Source: Biscogniauxia marginata (Eukaryota; Ascomycota; Sordariomycetes; Xylariales; Xylariaceae). Taken from it: 64,000 nt of DNA. The position numbers were made by a program, and so were the translations under genes. Under the pieces are notes generated by a model that searched no databases, had not been told where the DNA came from, and saw only the letters and a program-made list of their open reading frames with translations. Shown here in pieces: positions 1 through 13,225 of this stretch. Position 1 is the first letter of the stretch; the number at the start of each line of letters is the position of its first letter. The stretch is from positions 62,001 through 126,000 of the forward strand of contig MU404100.1 in the NCBI GenBank assembly GCA_022695795.1, given 5' to 3'.

Positions 1-3000
1 GTCATTGAACCCACTCGAAGATTGACCTGGGAAAGGGGTGTCTCCTCGCTGTTGCGACTGCTGCCAGAACTTCTTTTGGTTGAAGCCCCTGTCTTGGCGC
101 TTTGGTTCGAGGATGAGCTATGTCTTGCAGACGGGTTAGGACTCTTCTCCAACTCTAAATTGCTATTGTTGCGGTCACCATACCCAGATACAAACTCAGA
201 AACTGAAAAGGGTGTCGACGGTTGATCCGAGCCAAATTTGAAAGCGGCGTTGAGTCTTGCGGTCATGTCAGCACTATAATGACTTGATAGTGTCTTTCCC
301 GTTTCGACAGAGTCTCGAATGTTCTTGGAAGGCTGATCCTTTACAGTTGGTGACATGAGCGGTCTGGTCGGCTCTCTGCCTAGGCCTGACTCGTACGTCT
401 CTAGGTGGAATGGAAATCCTCTAGATGATGTTGCGGACGGAGGCACATCCCCAAGCAAATCATTATACTCATCCCAAATCTCATCCTCTCCTAGAGGAGC
501 CGTGGGGTCTGGTTGTACCGCAACATAGTTAGAGTATCGTGCCATCCCAAAATTGCTGGACTCTGTGCTTGGTGTGTTCCCAGAGCTTTTTTCAGGAGAA
601 AATGCGAGGAACTCATTTCCTATACGGCTGGCCTCGGGAGATAGACTTGGATGTTGTGGCACCTGAAGACTAGGGGGGCTCAGGACACTTTTCGTTTCTT
701 GTAACTCATCACTTATGGGCGACGGGGAGAATGACCTTGGTGGACTTGGGCCTTTCGCGACTGATTCCTGATCCATACGACCCAACTGGGGTGGGGGTGC
801 ATTGAAGCTAATCCGATTGAATGGGCGCGAGAAGCTTTTGGGGGATGTCTGTTCTCGGCGAGTATTCACAACTTTAGGTATTCTACCAACTTGAGGTAGC
901 CTACTGGGACGGCCGGTCCTAGTCCCTAAAGTCATGGTTTGGGTCTGCGCCGGTTGGCGTTCCAGTTTAGGCTCAGATTTCGTTTGAACAGGCGGCGCGT
1001 GTACCTGCGTTGTCTCCGGGATAGGAATATTGTGCGGTGATGGGTATACTTGTGACGCTTGAACGGGCTGGCTTATGGAAGCAAGCCTCTGTTGATCAGC
1101 CGTGGATGTTTCTTGGATGTTCATGTCTTCAGCTTCTCTGAAGACAGCTTCAACGTCTGGCTCTTCAGTATCTTCCTGCTCTGAGGAATCAATCATGGCG
1201 TAGAAGGCAACTGGTTTGCTCTGAGCAGGCTGCACCGCCGCGGACACACTGGCTTCAACTTGTTTCTTAGGAGTGGATGCACCCTGACTCCTACTGAATG
1301 GGTTCCATTTTCGAGGAGATTTTGCTTTCTTCGTTAACTTTTTAGGTGCGGCAAGTCGCTCGGTTTGTTCATGGCCGGGGTCCGCTCGTGATTCTGGTAC
1401 CGAATCATCGGTCAAGATGGTTGTCGCTAAGCTTGCTGCAGATGGAGATGAGATACCTCGAGTATCGATGGGCTTGGGCAGATCAACTGCTGACTTGAGA
1501 CCTCGGGTAGACCTTCGAAATGCAATCGTATGTTTCATTGGCATTGCTTCCGAATCGCTGCTATCCGAGGGACGACGTGAACGAGCCGATGCGTGTGGGA
1601 AAGCCGAGGGCCAGACTGTTTGCCGATCCTCTCGAGAAGATACGGATGATGCCGAATTATTGCGTGAGTGAACACTTTGACGGCTCAAAGGAACACTCTG
1701 GTTGCTTTCAGTTCGAGTCAGTTCAGGATTGGTGTTCCTGTTTTCGACGACTTCGCCACCAGCGATAATAACTGGATTCATTCGGTCCAACAAGAAAGAA
1801 TCAGTCGACCGTGCATTTGCGAGGTTTTCAGACGGTGATAGAGAGCCCGGAAATCCCCGCGGCAAATTTGATGTCACGCTACTCCGTCTCTTGACAGCCC
1901 CGAATCTACCATATCCCTCATGACCTGTCCCCGCTGCTGGACCTTTCCGGGTAACTTTTTCTTTTTTATCAGTTTGGGTGGTTTCGGCCGTTTTCGTTCG
2001 CCGTCCAAAGAGTGGAAATCTTGATTTAAAAGTAGAAACCCCAGGACTAGGAGTCCTAGTAGTGCGTCCAGTTTCTCCCTTACTTGGCTGAGATTTAGTT
2101 AGATTGCCCGATGGTGCTGGGGTGGGCTCTCGACTAGGAGCTCTTAGTGATTTTGAGTGATCCTGGGTTGAAGATGGAGTTGTTGATCTTGATAACGAGC
2201 TAAGCCCTAGCTGGCTGCTGTGACGTTTATCAGTGACACTCATCGTAGATATGTTGCTGTGAATGATGGGAACTGGACCCCCGAATTGGGAGTAGAGATC
2301 TGGTGTTCCATCTCTGCTTGGGCGAGATGGAACGGCTGGACGAGACTGTGATGCAGCGTCTTGAACTCTTTCGTAGGAAGGCCTTGGATTCTTTTCATAG
2401 GAAGGCCGTGGATTCTTCTCATAAGAAGGACGTGAATTCTTTTCAAATGAAGGCCTTGTACCTTTAGTCGGAGAAACAGATCTCATCACTGGAAGAGCTG
2501 GTATTCGAGAGACTTTGGTCGGCGATGGTGCCTCGTCCACACTCTGCCCCTTCTTGAACTTCTGTGAGGACTTTCTCGGAGGAGGATTCGGCGGTCCTGG
2601 AGATCGTCCCCGAGCCCTTTTCTTCTCTTTCATGTCCTCGATACGTACTGTCGAACCTGACGATGACGATGTCAACGCCTCTCTGACTGCAGCAAGGCCC
2701 TGAGGGTCGGCACTGAAGGCATCACTCTCATTCGATGTGCTACCGGCTCTTCTTCGGGTGACGGGTGGCCTGGTCTCGGCTGGACTTGCTTGTCTCACTC
2801 GTGAAGTAGGGAGACGCATCGGTGCAACGAGCCCCGGAGATTGCGAGGATATGGAGGTAGGTGTTGTGTCTCGACTGTAAGGACTTGGGCCGGGAGACTC
2901 AGAGAATCTGGTTGAGGGGCTAGCACTAAATGTGCTCAACTGGCTATGACTACTCGCTCCGGAAAACAGAGGCGTCGGAGGTGGAAGATCTTCAGTCGTA

Positions 3001-3662
3001 AGTCTATAGGGAATATCCCTACCTGGCCCCTCTCTAGAGGGGGGAAGCTGAATATCTCGGTAACGATCTAACTCTGGATAAACTCTAGGGAGCTGCATCG
3101 TGGGCTGAGGCAGCTCAACTTTCTGTGCAACTCGAATCTCAACCGGGCTCGCCGTGATACTCCGATCCGAGTAAGAAATGCTGGGGTCGATGGAAGCCTG
3201 AGATCTTGGTACCGATGATGACGAGCTCGTTCTCCCGGAGTCAGAACGGGCTTTATTTTTCAGGCTTGTAGGGTCCTGGGTCAAGCCGGACTGTTTTCGG
3301 TGCAAGAAATTCCGTGATTGCTTAGAACCATCAATACGCGCCCCAGTTGCTATTGTAGGCGAAGCTGTCTGACGCCCAGAGCTTGAACCTGTTGACCATG
3401 AACGGATTTCGTGGGTGAGAGGAGGTCTCGTCGAGGTGCTTTGAGTAGCTGGTTTCCGTACGGATGGATTCTGTGGTATCCGGCTCGGTTGCGCCTTAGA
3501 GATTGCCAGTCGGCTATTTTCTGGGCCCCTTTGAGCGATTCGAGTTAGAGATGGCGGCGGAGGTTCTCCTCTAGATAAATCCATCAATGCCCCAATTCTC
3601 TTGGACCCAGACCTATCGCCTGGCCCTCCACGAGAATCAGACGCTGCCCTGGAGGATTGCAT
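1..3662 (-). CDS. Large intrinsically disordered Ser/Pro/Arg-rich protein, 3' end outside window
   Basis: An open frame of 1,220 codons without a stop runs on the minus strand from an ATG at 3662 to the window edge, so the C-terminus is missing. The protein starts MQSSRAASDSRGG and is dominated by Ser, Pro, Thr, Arg and Gln. No folded domain or membrane segment is visible. Around 2375-2460 a short motif (PSYEKNPR and variants) is repeated in tandem about four times. Islands that look less random include KHTIAFRRSTRG, a KWNPFSRS patch and an acidic EDEIWDEYNDLLG stretch near the end of the visible part. Such islands are typical docking motifs in fungal scaffold or polarity proteins, but I do not recognise the family and assign no function. 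The start is the first ATG of the long frame. Certainty is high that it is coding and low about its role. Confidence 0.85.
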   Translation of the reverse strand, partial: MQSSRAASDSRGGPGDRSGSKRIGALMDLSRGEPPPPSLTRIAQRGPENSRLAISKAQPSRIPQNPSVRKPATQSTSTRPPLTHEIRSWSTGSSSGRQTASPTIATGARIDGSKQSRNFLHRKQSGLTQDPTSLKNKARSDSGRTSSSSSVPRSQASIDPSISYSDRSITASPVEIRVAQKVELPQPTMQLPRVYPELDRYRDIQLPPSREGPGRDIPYRLTTEDLPPPTPLFSGASSHSQLSTFSASPSTRFSESPGPSPYSRDTTPTSISSQSPGLVAPMRLPTSRVRQASPAETRPPVTRRRAGSTSNESDAFSADPQGLAAVREALTSSSSGSTVRIEDMKEKKRARGRSPGPPNPPPRKSSQKFKKGQSVDEAPSPTKVSRIPALPVMRSVSPTKGTRPSFEKNSRPSYEKNPRPSYEKNPRPSYERVQDAASQSRPAVPSRPSRDGTPDLYSQFGGPVPIIHSNISTMSVTDKRHSSQLGLSSLSRSTTPSSTQDHSKSLRAPSREPTPAPSGNLTKSQPSKGETGRTTRTPSPGVSTFKSRFPLFGRRTKTAETTQTDKKEKVTRKGPAAGTGHEGYGRFGAVKRRSSVTSNLPRGFPGSLSPSENLANARSTDSFLLDRMNPVIIAGGEVVENRNTNPELTRTESNQSVPLSRQSVHSRNNSASSVSSREDRQTVWPSAFPHASARSRRPSDSSDSEAMPMKHTIAFRRSTRGLKSAVDLPKPIDTRGISSPSAASLATTILTDDSVPESRADPGHEQTERLAAPKKLTKKAKSPRKWNPFSRSQGASTPKKQVEASVSAAVQPAQSKPVAFYAMIDSSEQEDTEEPDVEAVFREAEDMNIQETSTADQQRLASISQPVQASQVYPSPHNIPIPETTQVHAPPVQTKSEPKLERQPAQTQTMTLGTRTGRPSRLPQVGRIPKVVNTRREQTSPKSFSRPFNRISFNAPPPQLGRMDQESVAKGPSPPRSFSPSPISDELQETKSVLSPPSLQVPQHPSLSPEASRIGNEFLAFSPEKSSGNTPSTESSNFGMARYSNYVAVQPDPTAPLGEDEIWDEYNDLLGDVPPSATSSRGFPFHLETYESGLGREPTRPLMSPTVKDQPSKNIRDSVETGKTLSSHYSADMTARLNAAFKFGSDQPSTPFSVSEFVSGYGDRNNSNLELEKSPNPSARHSSSSNQSAKTGASTKRSSGSSRNSEETPLSQVNLRVGSM

Positions 3663-6600
3663 AGTGACTTCTGCTAAGAAGCATGCGAGCGACTTGATAT
3701 TTCAATCATATTATGTGAAAAGGTCAAGCGTCCATGGTCAGTACCAGGATATACACTAAGCCACGGGAATTCCTAGAAGGGTGGTCAGCGACGAAGCCTA
3801 GGCATAAGACGTTTTGATCGGGTACAACCTAGCGGTATTATTACGAATCCCGTCCGAATATTACGGATAGTCAATTAGGTGCTGACCGACTAGACCACTA
3901 CAAACAGAAGGAGTAATAAAGGCGACCAAGGCGAGCTAGACCAGCTAAATGTTGGGCAGGATTATGCGATGCCAGAACAGCCTGATGAATGGTTAGGTGT
4001 TCACAGTCAAACGCGAGGAGCGAACGAGATCCCGGGGAAGCAAGAGAATTAAGGATCCTAACCGTTAAATCGGGGGAGTGAGTATAAAAATATTAATGAA
4101 GATCGAACGGGAATGAGAAAATATAATGTCAGACAGGAAAATCCGCCGAGAAAACCACGGGAGGATATCGTGAGCAACCAGGTCCCGGGAAAGCTATGCT
4201 ACTCTTTGGTGATAGTGGGGGTAACCTTCTCTTAGAAGATAGAGATGCTGACCAACGAGCCGAAGGGCTTGGAGAAACTGGTGTGGTAGTACAATAGTGA
4301 TGGCGGGGGGTAGCTCTGGGCGTCTAGCATGGGATCGTGCCGTTGTTTCATGAACAATAGCCGAGGGGATATAAGAAATATAGTCGCGTGATAGACCGTC
4401 CAGCTTTATTGACGCGTGTGTTTGTAATTTCTTTCGGCTGGGGATGGATTTGAGAGTTGGACAAAAGCAGACAAGGACACCGTCGACAGGGTGCTAGTCC
4501 AGTGTGACAGGGAGGAGGGGGAAGATTATGAGGCGAACACAAGGGGTAGAACGAGACACCGAAGAAAGAACGAAATAAAAAAAAGATGATAGCATCGGCG
4601 GAGGTATCGGAGGCGAAAGAGGAGAGACTGTATATAATAAGAAAGATACTCGATTGTTTTCTGTGTGAAGTCGCCCGCTGATGGTGCGTATTGGCAAGAC
4701 GATGATGTACCCCAGGGATTTGGGCAATAAGGAGGGTGCATCCAGGTCGATGTGTGGCGCCAACCCCCGGTCAGAGACCAAGAAGCGACCAAGAAGCGAC
4801 CGTTTAGCCCTCTGCTAACTACAAGTCAGGCGCTGGTGTTCAGAAAGGAATGACCGAGTATGCATCTGGTTGGCAGTGGCTGTAGTGGATTCTGCGGAGC
4901 AGCTATACCCTGTCAAGCCTGTCTAGGTACTTGCATACACCCACTTGAACAGGTCGACAACGAGGGTCTCTCTTCCACTGAAGGACGCCGAGTCACCAGA
5001 AGCCAAACGAGACGAGACGCAACTTGTGCGTGTTGCGCCGAGCCGTAGTGGCGGATCGGACTGTGGTCGGCTCATGTTGTCTGGCTCGCAGCGTCTCTCG
5101 CGAAGTTGGTAAACAGAGGCAAGCGGGACGAGAAAGCATGAACAAGCAAAATTGTAAGTCATCAAAAGTACCTACACTAGGCGGGTGGTGGGCCCTGGGA
5201 TCTTGTTCGCATGTACTGCTGATCAACGGGGCTGTTGCTGATGACATGCGCGGAGCTGCGAGCGAGGGGCAGCTGCGCCGATATGCGGGTAAAGCGGTCT
5301 TAGATTGTGCATATTCTGATGTCCTATGAGAGGGCGGCCGAGGGTGCTGAACAATGCTATTCGCCCAAGAGCACCCCGGACGCCCGCCGAGCTTTTCCTA
5401 GTTCAGCAACAGAGATAATTCAAGGCTTCCAGAGCCCACTACTCTTATTACTGCAACTTTACGAGTAGATGCGAGACCCTGTTAGTACAGATACGAGGGG
5501 TGATTGATATAATAACAACCAACCAGTCGGGTAGGTAACTACTGGGTAAGTTAGGTAGGTTGGTTAGGTAGCGGGTTTGTTTAATTGGAACAAACAACCT
5601 GCGTCGGATAATATAGAGGCCGGGCCATCTTGCACGACGATGAGGAGACTGATAATCAGTCTCAGAGGTGACAGAAGAAGAGAAAAAAGAAAAAAGAAAA
5701 AAGGGAAAAGGGAAAAGGGAAAAGGGAACAAGGAGGGCGAGCAAGACACCGCGTAGAGAGGATGAAGACGAGAGAGGGGCCAAACGGCGGCAAAGATGGA
5801 AAAAAAATTCAAGTTGGCCTAAGCAGTGAGTGGCTAGGTCTCAGTGGCTAGTGCCTCGGGTATTTGCGGGGAAAGGAGGCAGCCGGCGGCAACCTAGCCT
5901 GGCCGTACCTAATACCTGACTATCCCGCGCCTTCTTTAGTTAGGCGGTGGTCTGACAGATGTATACTCGCTATAAGCTTTGGACATTTGGCACTTATCTG
6001 TGCGACAACGCAGATGACAGTTCAGTGTGGCAGTGACAAGTTAGTTACTTGCCTTGTTGGCGGGATATAAGCGCGGGCCGCCCGAAGGCGATAGCTCTCA
6101 ATCCTTGTACCTTGATCTAACCTACATAGGTATGTACCTCATGTCTGTAAATTCGTGTTTTAGATGTATACATGTCGGTATGCACTGTACCTCGCATGTG
6201 GGCAGTTTTCACCTTCGCATCCGGTAACGATGAGGATATCATCTCTGGCGCTGCAATGTTGGCTGACCTGATACCAAAGTATGGAAAACCTCTGCAGAAG
6301 GGCCCTGCCAATTGAAAATTTGTTGGTGCTGCAGTGTGCTTCTAGATCTCACGGTCCCACTACAGCAAGGTACGTCTACTAATGCATGTCTCACCCTCGT
6401 ACTCCCTCCGAGCGCCAAAGGCAAATCGTTGCCGGCTTTTGCCTTTGCGGCGCATCCCCCATCCAGAAGATCTTGGTTCTAACGTCGATGAGCTTTTTAA
6501 ACATCATAAACCTAAATCCCTGCCCTTACACCTCCACTCAATTGAGCACGTACATACTTGTGACTTGTGCACATATTCGGTGGTAGTTGTAAATACTAAA

Positions 6601-9600
6601 CATGAGGTTGAGCATGGTCATTCTTGGATTTTGGGTTTTTATTCTTTTACGACAGCATTCGGGAAACACTCTTGCGTCGCAATGTTAACCCCCCCCCCCC
6701 CCCCCCAGTCAGCATCACTTGCAGAAGGTGTTATTTCCACCAGTCTTGTCACCTTACCAAGTGACATGTCTGACTTCGGGCGTCATGTCTCGAACTTCTA
6801 GAGCCATAGAACGATGCCATGCGTGGGATTGTCTTACCTCTATCTGCATGTTCGACAGAGGTAGGTTAACCCTCCTTCAGACAAATATAGCATACCACGG
6901 CGTAAAAGACCCAACCAACGACACCAAGGTTGGAGTACAAAATCCTACACCACCCCGTTTTTTTCGAGGCTCGTCATTCGATGCAGACTATGACCCCTTT
7001 TATGTGGGAAGGGTGCATCTGTAACTTGAGAATTGAATGCTATCTTATCTTGGATTTTCCATTTTTTTGATTGGTTCCCGGACTCGAATTTTCATCCAAT
7101 AGGAACTCGACCTCCAATAGTAGCTTTTACAATGCGATCCGATGAGTCTAATGTTAGAAGCTTCTGCATGTCTCTCCTTACCCGTCTAGATCAACACGAC
7201 TCTTCTTTACTAATCCTCTAACCTAACCTATTATCGAAAAGCGTTCTTTATCAACTACTGCAGTTCATGCGGAATCGTTCATCGTAAGAGCAAGGTTAGA
7301 ACATGCCAATACCTAGCATTTAGACAAAGTCTGTCTTCTCGGGGGAGTACCTATAGACTCATCTCTTCGCATTCAAAAGCAGCATCAAGCTAACCGCCGA
7401 ATCTTCCTATTTAACCCAAGCTAACCAGATCTATCCATCCTGGCTAGTTCAATCGGTCGACGATCTACGTGCACTAGTATCTAAATGCGGCCTATCATAA
7501 AACCAATGTGAGGACGAAGCCGCACCCACGCGCCCAGGCTCTCCTCGCATCGGTATTTACTTGGTTTTAGCATCGTCTCCAATGGGGCCGGGCTCGGAGA
7601 GACTCCGCTAACCTCCGGCTACAGATATAAAGGCCGGGATTGATAGGAGGAGGAGTCGATCTGCAAAAGCGAAAGGGAGCGTACGATAAGTGACGCAGTA
7701 TGCCTCAACGCGGCTAGTGGCCCTGGTTAGGTCATCCGTATAGGTGGAGGTATATCGGCGATAGTTATTGTGTACGTACGCGCGGGATGACTACGAAAGC
7801 GACGCAGCTCCGATGGATTCGCTTCCCCAACGATCGACTCTCAAAGCTCAACGCCTCCTGTTTCTCGCAGCGAAAATCCTAGCACGTGCGAGCAAGACAA
7901 GCTGAAAGTTGCATGATCTGGGGCAAAGCCAATGCGTTGGCAGACCGTTGCCATCAGATTGTCTCAAACCCGGGCTGCAATGGAATGCTTTGGCCCTCTC
8001 ATGTTGACCCGAGTGCCTGGATCCATAATGGTAGGTAGCCGAGAACTACCTACATACCTACCTGTGCTTTCAACCTGTCAACAATATAGGTATAGAAAAA
8101 ATAATACGTTGTGGCAAATGCCTGAAGTGCCGTGTCCGAATATGCACTCCGCCACGATTGTATACTACGTATCCAGAGGGACACCGGGCAACCTCTGACC
8201 ACCTGCAAATTGGACGGTTTGCCTCACCGAAAAGGTACGTACTACCAGGTACCTTGGAACTTAGAGGCCGCCTTGTGGCGATGCTGCATGTGGCTGGTGA
8301 CGTGGCACGCTCGTTCTCCAGACTTCGTCAGCGCACTTGGGATCTTCCAAATGAAATCAGGGAAAACGGAAGCGAGAGGCGCATTCTAGAAAGCATTCTT
8401 CATCCAGATTGACGTGTATCTCACGATTCCCAAACGAAAGATCAATTCTGTCGTGCAAGAGAGACATCTGTTGCGCAAAAGCTAAGACACACAGACACGG
8501 AATGATCCCCCTTGGCAGTTGGCTAGCAGGGGTCCAAACCCAACCGGAGCCTCTGACCTTGCACCGAGCAAGGGTCTGCTCAGGTGAGCAGGGGTCCTAT
8601 GCGGGATGATTGGATTGCTATTTGAGACAACCCAGGTCAAGACTTTGGAGCCCCTCAAGTAACGTGACAAGAAGAGGGTGTGAAAGTATCTCGACAGGCT
8701 CGATTCAAGCCGCTACCATCACTTCCTATCTGCTCCAACTTCAACAACATCCAACAGATCTCAGGTGCTTGTCATCTCCTTGCCAAATTCAGCCTTGGCC
8801 CGTGGCTCTAACTCCTTCGTTGTAGGTAGGTTGACCTATACACGTTGGTGGCGTACCTACTGATAGTGGCGAGCGTAGAAGCTGGATTTAGCGCGCTTCT
8901 ATCGTGGCTCTGGCGCCAAAGCGTTTTGATATGCTACTTATTACCTATGTGGTATTTCACACTCGTTTCCTCGTCACCGAGGGCACCAGTAAGAAGTTCA
9001 CTGGACAATCGACTATTCACTACTACACGATGTTAAAATGCGATGATGCCTCTAAACCCGATGATTTGTCCGTGGCTACTGGCCAGGCTAATGCATAGCC
9101 ATGCTTAACGGGGAACATATGTATGTCTTAGACATTTGAGATCTGCCCTGAAAACCAGGCTTCCTTCGGCTCAAGTCGTTGAGCTTAATATGCAGCACTT
9201 CCCAAGTACTCACCAAGGATGATGCCTAGAGGCTAACCTAAGCTTGCTATATTACTTGAAGCCAATGAATATACCAATGTCGTTCCAATCCACATTAAAC
9301 AGGATACACCTACTATCGGTTCTCATGACCATAGCCATTACTATCTCCCAATAAGCGCGAGCTGCGCCCGATAGCGCTTGTTCTTGGTAATACAGGCCTC
9401 AGGTCAGTTGTCTTGGCTATCAGCAGGCCTACTGGCCGACTGGCCGGTCCACAAAAGGAGTCAACCGACAAAGACCCATGGGCGACACGGAGACCTTTTT
9501 AGACCTTTCTAGTGTGCTAAGAGGTAGTCTAGCGAATAGTTGCATCTAGCCGCTCCTCCTCCTGTAGTCCGCCTCCCTAGCTTCCTAGCTCCCTAGCATT

Positions 9601-9689
9601 AGCCAACCCGTGGTCCCCTCGAGAATCCTTCCTTAAAATCTAGCCAGTCTCGACATCGTGGTGTTAAGTCGCGGCTTACTAAACCGAAG
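3663..9689. other. Gene-poor spacer, no supported gene
   Basis: About 6 kb holds only short overlapping frames on both strands, none with family resemblance or a convincing exon chain. It contains a tandem 11-bp duplication at 4776-4801 (unit gaccaagaagc), a purine-rich run near 5680-5730 (AAAAGGG units), an 18-nt poly-C run at 6689-6706 and several TAGG/CCTA tetranucleotide runs (for example near 5525-5575, 8040-8065 and 8823-8833). I found no tRNA with a credible B box. Confidence 0.6.
6689..6706. repeat. Poly-C homopolymer (C18)
   Basis: Eighteen consecutive C residues lie in the spacer between the large disordered gene and the PEBP-like gene. Tracts of this length are prone to slippage, so the exact length may vary between isolates or reflect assembly error. 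Confidence 0.9.
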
Positions 9690-9955
9690 CTGCCGAATAT
9701 TATTTTCCCGTCCTATCTCCGTCATAGTAATAAGTATAGACTTTGGGCCTTTTTACTTAGTTATTTACTTTTTAGTATTTATTTACGTACCTCGTAAATT
9801 ACGATTATTTAATTTTATAATGTATTTAGTAATAAGACTTCTTTTTAATAAAAGTTATATATTATATTTTTTGTTATTAGCTCGAAATATATATATTTAA
9901 AAAGAAACTTTATAACGATTTCTTTATTAACGCTTAGCTATCTTAACTAGTTATT
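9690..9955. repeat. AT-rich RIP-like block, probable transposon remnant
   Basis: Composition changes abruptly to TA-rich sequence full of TTA/TAA/TAT words, with sharp borders to ordinary DNA on both sides. This pattern is typical of repeats mutated by C-to-T repeat-induced point mutation in ascomycetes. No coding frame survives. The word TTAGCTATC near its right end recurs at the end of the AT block near 60.77 kb, hinting at a common source element. Its identity as a transposon is inferred. Confidence 0.6.
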
Positions 9956-12900
9956 AGAGTGCTTCTTTAGTATGGCGTGGGGGTTGACTTTTATGAGATA
10001 TTACTTAAATTTCTATTTGATTATTCGATAGCCGGGATTCCATGTCGGGAATTATTTGATTTCACGAGCTAAGTTCCTAGGGTTATCGTTATAGAGGATA
10101 ATTTCATCCTCTCCCTATAACGTGCTCAACGGCGGACAAAGCTAAGATCTATTGGATATTGATTAGGGGAGAGCGGACGCGCCCGCACGTTCCGAAGGAC
10201 ACGGGGCCTTGTCTCAGGCCATACCCTCGTGACTCATGAGACTATGTGTAAGGCGACTCAAACATTATTGTCTCACCAGGTCTCCCGAGACATACAGGGA
10301 GCCTACCTACCAGAGGAAGTCGATCTTCTCTAAGTAGCATTCAGCTCGTGCGGTGCTGCGACACCTCTCGGCCATGATATCATATATCAATGATCGAATC
10401 CCTCGGTTATCAAACCTGCTTCATCAAAACCTTGTCGTTGAGCACATGACTCTGTCGATATCCGTTTAATTGTGGCTTTTCTCAAGCCATTCATTTAACG
10501 CCTTTATTCGTAAGCCTCACTTAGTCTTTCACTTAGTGGTACCGTCACACAGACTATACACTGATCAGCTGAGGGTATGTATGCGCCTTTATACTTACCC
10601 CGGTTACAGACTGTGCTACGAAGAGGTATTGCCCACCTTCTCGTCCCATATCATGATATTCAATCTATATACTCTCCCAGGCTTTATAACACTAAAAAAA
10701 AACAATCTCATCAGATGTTGGAGACCCTAGTAAATACTTCAATATAAAGCTTCTGTTCCACGGGCGGTACGCCAGTCACACTTTTTCAGAGGGTGTCAAA
10801 AACCTAAACCACCCGTACAAGCCGTGCTAGGTTACAGTAAGAGCCGGAGTCGATTCTATCCTTCTTTAGCAAAATATGTGGCCTCACGCAGATCCAGACA
10901 TTTCATTGTCTTGTATCGGTTTTATCCGTAATTCCCGGATTAGCCAGCTGTGAGTAGGTACGACAACTGAGCCTCGGATCATCTCCAGTCGTATGTTCCG
11001 CACCCGCTCTTGCACCACTTGCAACTAATTATTCACTTCACGAATAAGAATTTTACGCTCGTGCTCGGTTCTGGGGGTTTTTTACGTCGCACGCGTACGT
11101 CTAAGTCTTGAACATCGGATCATGTCTACAGCAAGTTCGCTACACAAGGGTCAAAAGGATTATATGCCATGCAACGTGTAGTCGAGACTTATCTTTGTGG
11201 TATATTACATTGCTTCGATCAGACTACTAATTAGCTTCTGGTTCTTCTCTTCCCTCTCGTAGGCATAAAATGTTACGGGGTCGATAGGAGATGCCAGAAT
11301 AATAGCAATATATTCATTCAGGTCGAGCCTTGTCAGTCTAAGTCCTTTTCCTTCCTTCTCGACCTGATCCCTCCCCCTATATATATAGATAAGACAGTGT
11401 GGCATACAGTACGGGCACTCCTAGTTCCAAGAGCCGAATTACTCTTTCCCATTTCTACCCAACATACCTCCATTCTGCGTTCCTGCCTTATTCCCCCGTG
11501 TGACTCACTGCCCGATGAGCTGCAGGTCTTCGTGACATAAAATAAAGTGAAATGGCGTTCCAGCTTCCTTGCTATGTCTTTACCGGTAAGCCTCAAAGCC
11601 GAAATAGCGCTTCGTCAAAAATATGGGACCGTACCACAGAGCAGGCTCAATCATAGAATAAGGAAATAGGAGGGAGAGAAATTGAGAGGAAACAATGACA
11701 AGAGCGAAATGCGAGACAGGGGTTAAATGGGGGCAAGAGAGAGGAAACGCCATCACTCAGCCATTATAGATATATGTCTGGAACTAAGCAAGAAACCAGC
11801 ATATTATATTGTAACCTACTCAAACTCTGTCCCAGGATCAATATCTAGCCACCCATCAACTGAAAGTTAACTATGGTAGGATAGAAAAACACGCATCCCA
11901 CTCAGTCATTATCGTCCTCTCTATTGTGAAGATCCAAAATAATAATTTAAGCGAGATGCTATTTCCCCGGCCGATATTTTCATGTCCGGGGAGATATGAA
12001 ATCAAAACAGCGAGACTTCCACGGAAATACTGTTTAATATCTCTTTCCCAGATACACTTAACGTCTCAAGGGCGTGTGAGTTTGTCGCCGGGGCCATCAA
12101 GAAAGGGGGGATAGGTAAGAGACCGTTGAAAGGTATCTCATAATTAGCAGACAGAGACATGTAACAAACATTTGTTTCTCTAGAAATTTTTATACGACCT
12201 AGAAAATAGACAGATACCAAGCTCTCCTGAATAGGTAGCCATGGTAAAAGTGCCATCTAGGAATCCACCAGAAGAGAAAGCGATACGTTTCAGACTCAGT
12301 CAATCGTGCGCTATTAACCGACGTACTTTCCAGCTGAGGGTAGCCCACGAATGTATGCGAGTAGGAACACGTACGAAATAGCAGCTGATTTATATTTAGT
12401 GGCCGAACCACTCAGGTCATGCGCAGCTCCAACCTGTTCCCCCTCTCCGTATCTGCCACAGAGATGTAAGATCAATCAATCACTCCACAGGGCAAGCCCA
12501 ACTGATAAATAGCATCGCCACGAGAACTGACTATATCGCCACATAATTGTTGCTTCTCAACGGGCCGAATTTTAAATGGAGTGAACTTAGAGGCAACCCT
12601 TTCCCGCGTCTCTACTTTATTATACGAGGCTTTAGATTTAAATCCCACGTATCACACGATATAATCGAAGGGTAGCCATCTTTCTTATAATATACAAATG
12701 CACAAGCGTCTCCCTTCCCACTCCAAGTGCTTAGGATAAAAAATAGCTTCGAGATTGTTTTTTCGTATGATGGGCTCTTTGCGTGATGCCCACGAGCCTG
12801 ATTCTTGCATTTGACAACTTCGACAAGTATATGTCGGAAGCTCTATGTTTAGCTAGACATGTTTTACGAGCTCCCTCTGCCGAGTGATCAGATACTCGAA

Positions 12901-13225
12901 ATCGTCTAACTTAGGCATGATACTCGTAGTTTCAGTCGTTGGAAATTCTTTTTCTCTTCAAAAAGCTGCTATTCCTTATAGACTGAGGCATAACATGTTA
13001 AGCTACGATTTCCGTATGTAAGTATTTCCAGAATCATAAGGTGAATCTATATGGGTAAAAAAAAAAACCGGCGTAGCGTGCCTTCTCCCTTGGGTTTCTA
13101 ATCCATCATGCTCTTGTCTTTTTTGTCGTTGCTCGTATTGGCCACGGTGAAAGGGATTTGATGGTTTATGGTGATGGAGATGGCAAAATTCAGATAACAG
13201 GTATTGTGTACCTGCCAGGCAGAGG
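9956..13225. other. Spacer with no supported gene
   Basis: Only short unconnected frames occur. A minus-strand stretch at 11205-11405 has a protein-like composition but lacks exon partners or a recognisable family, so it is not called. Confidence 0.5.
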
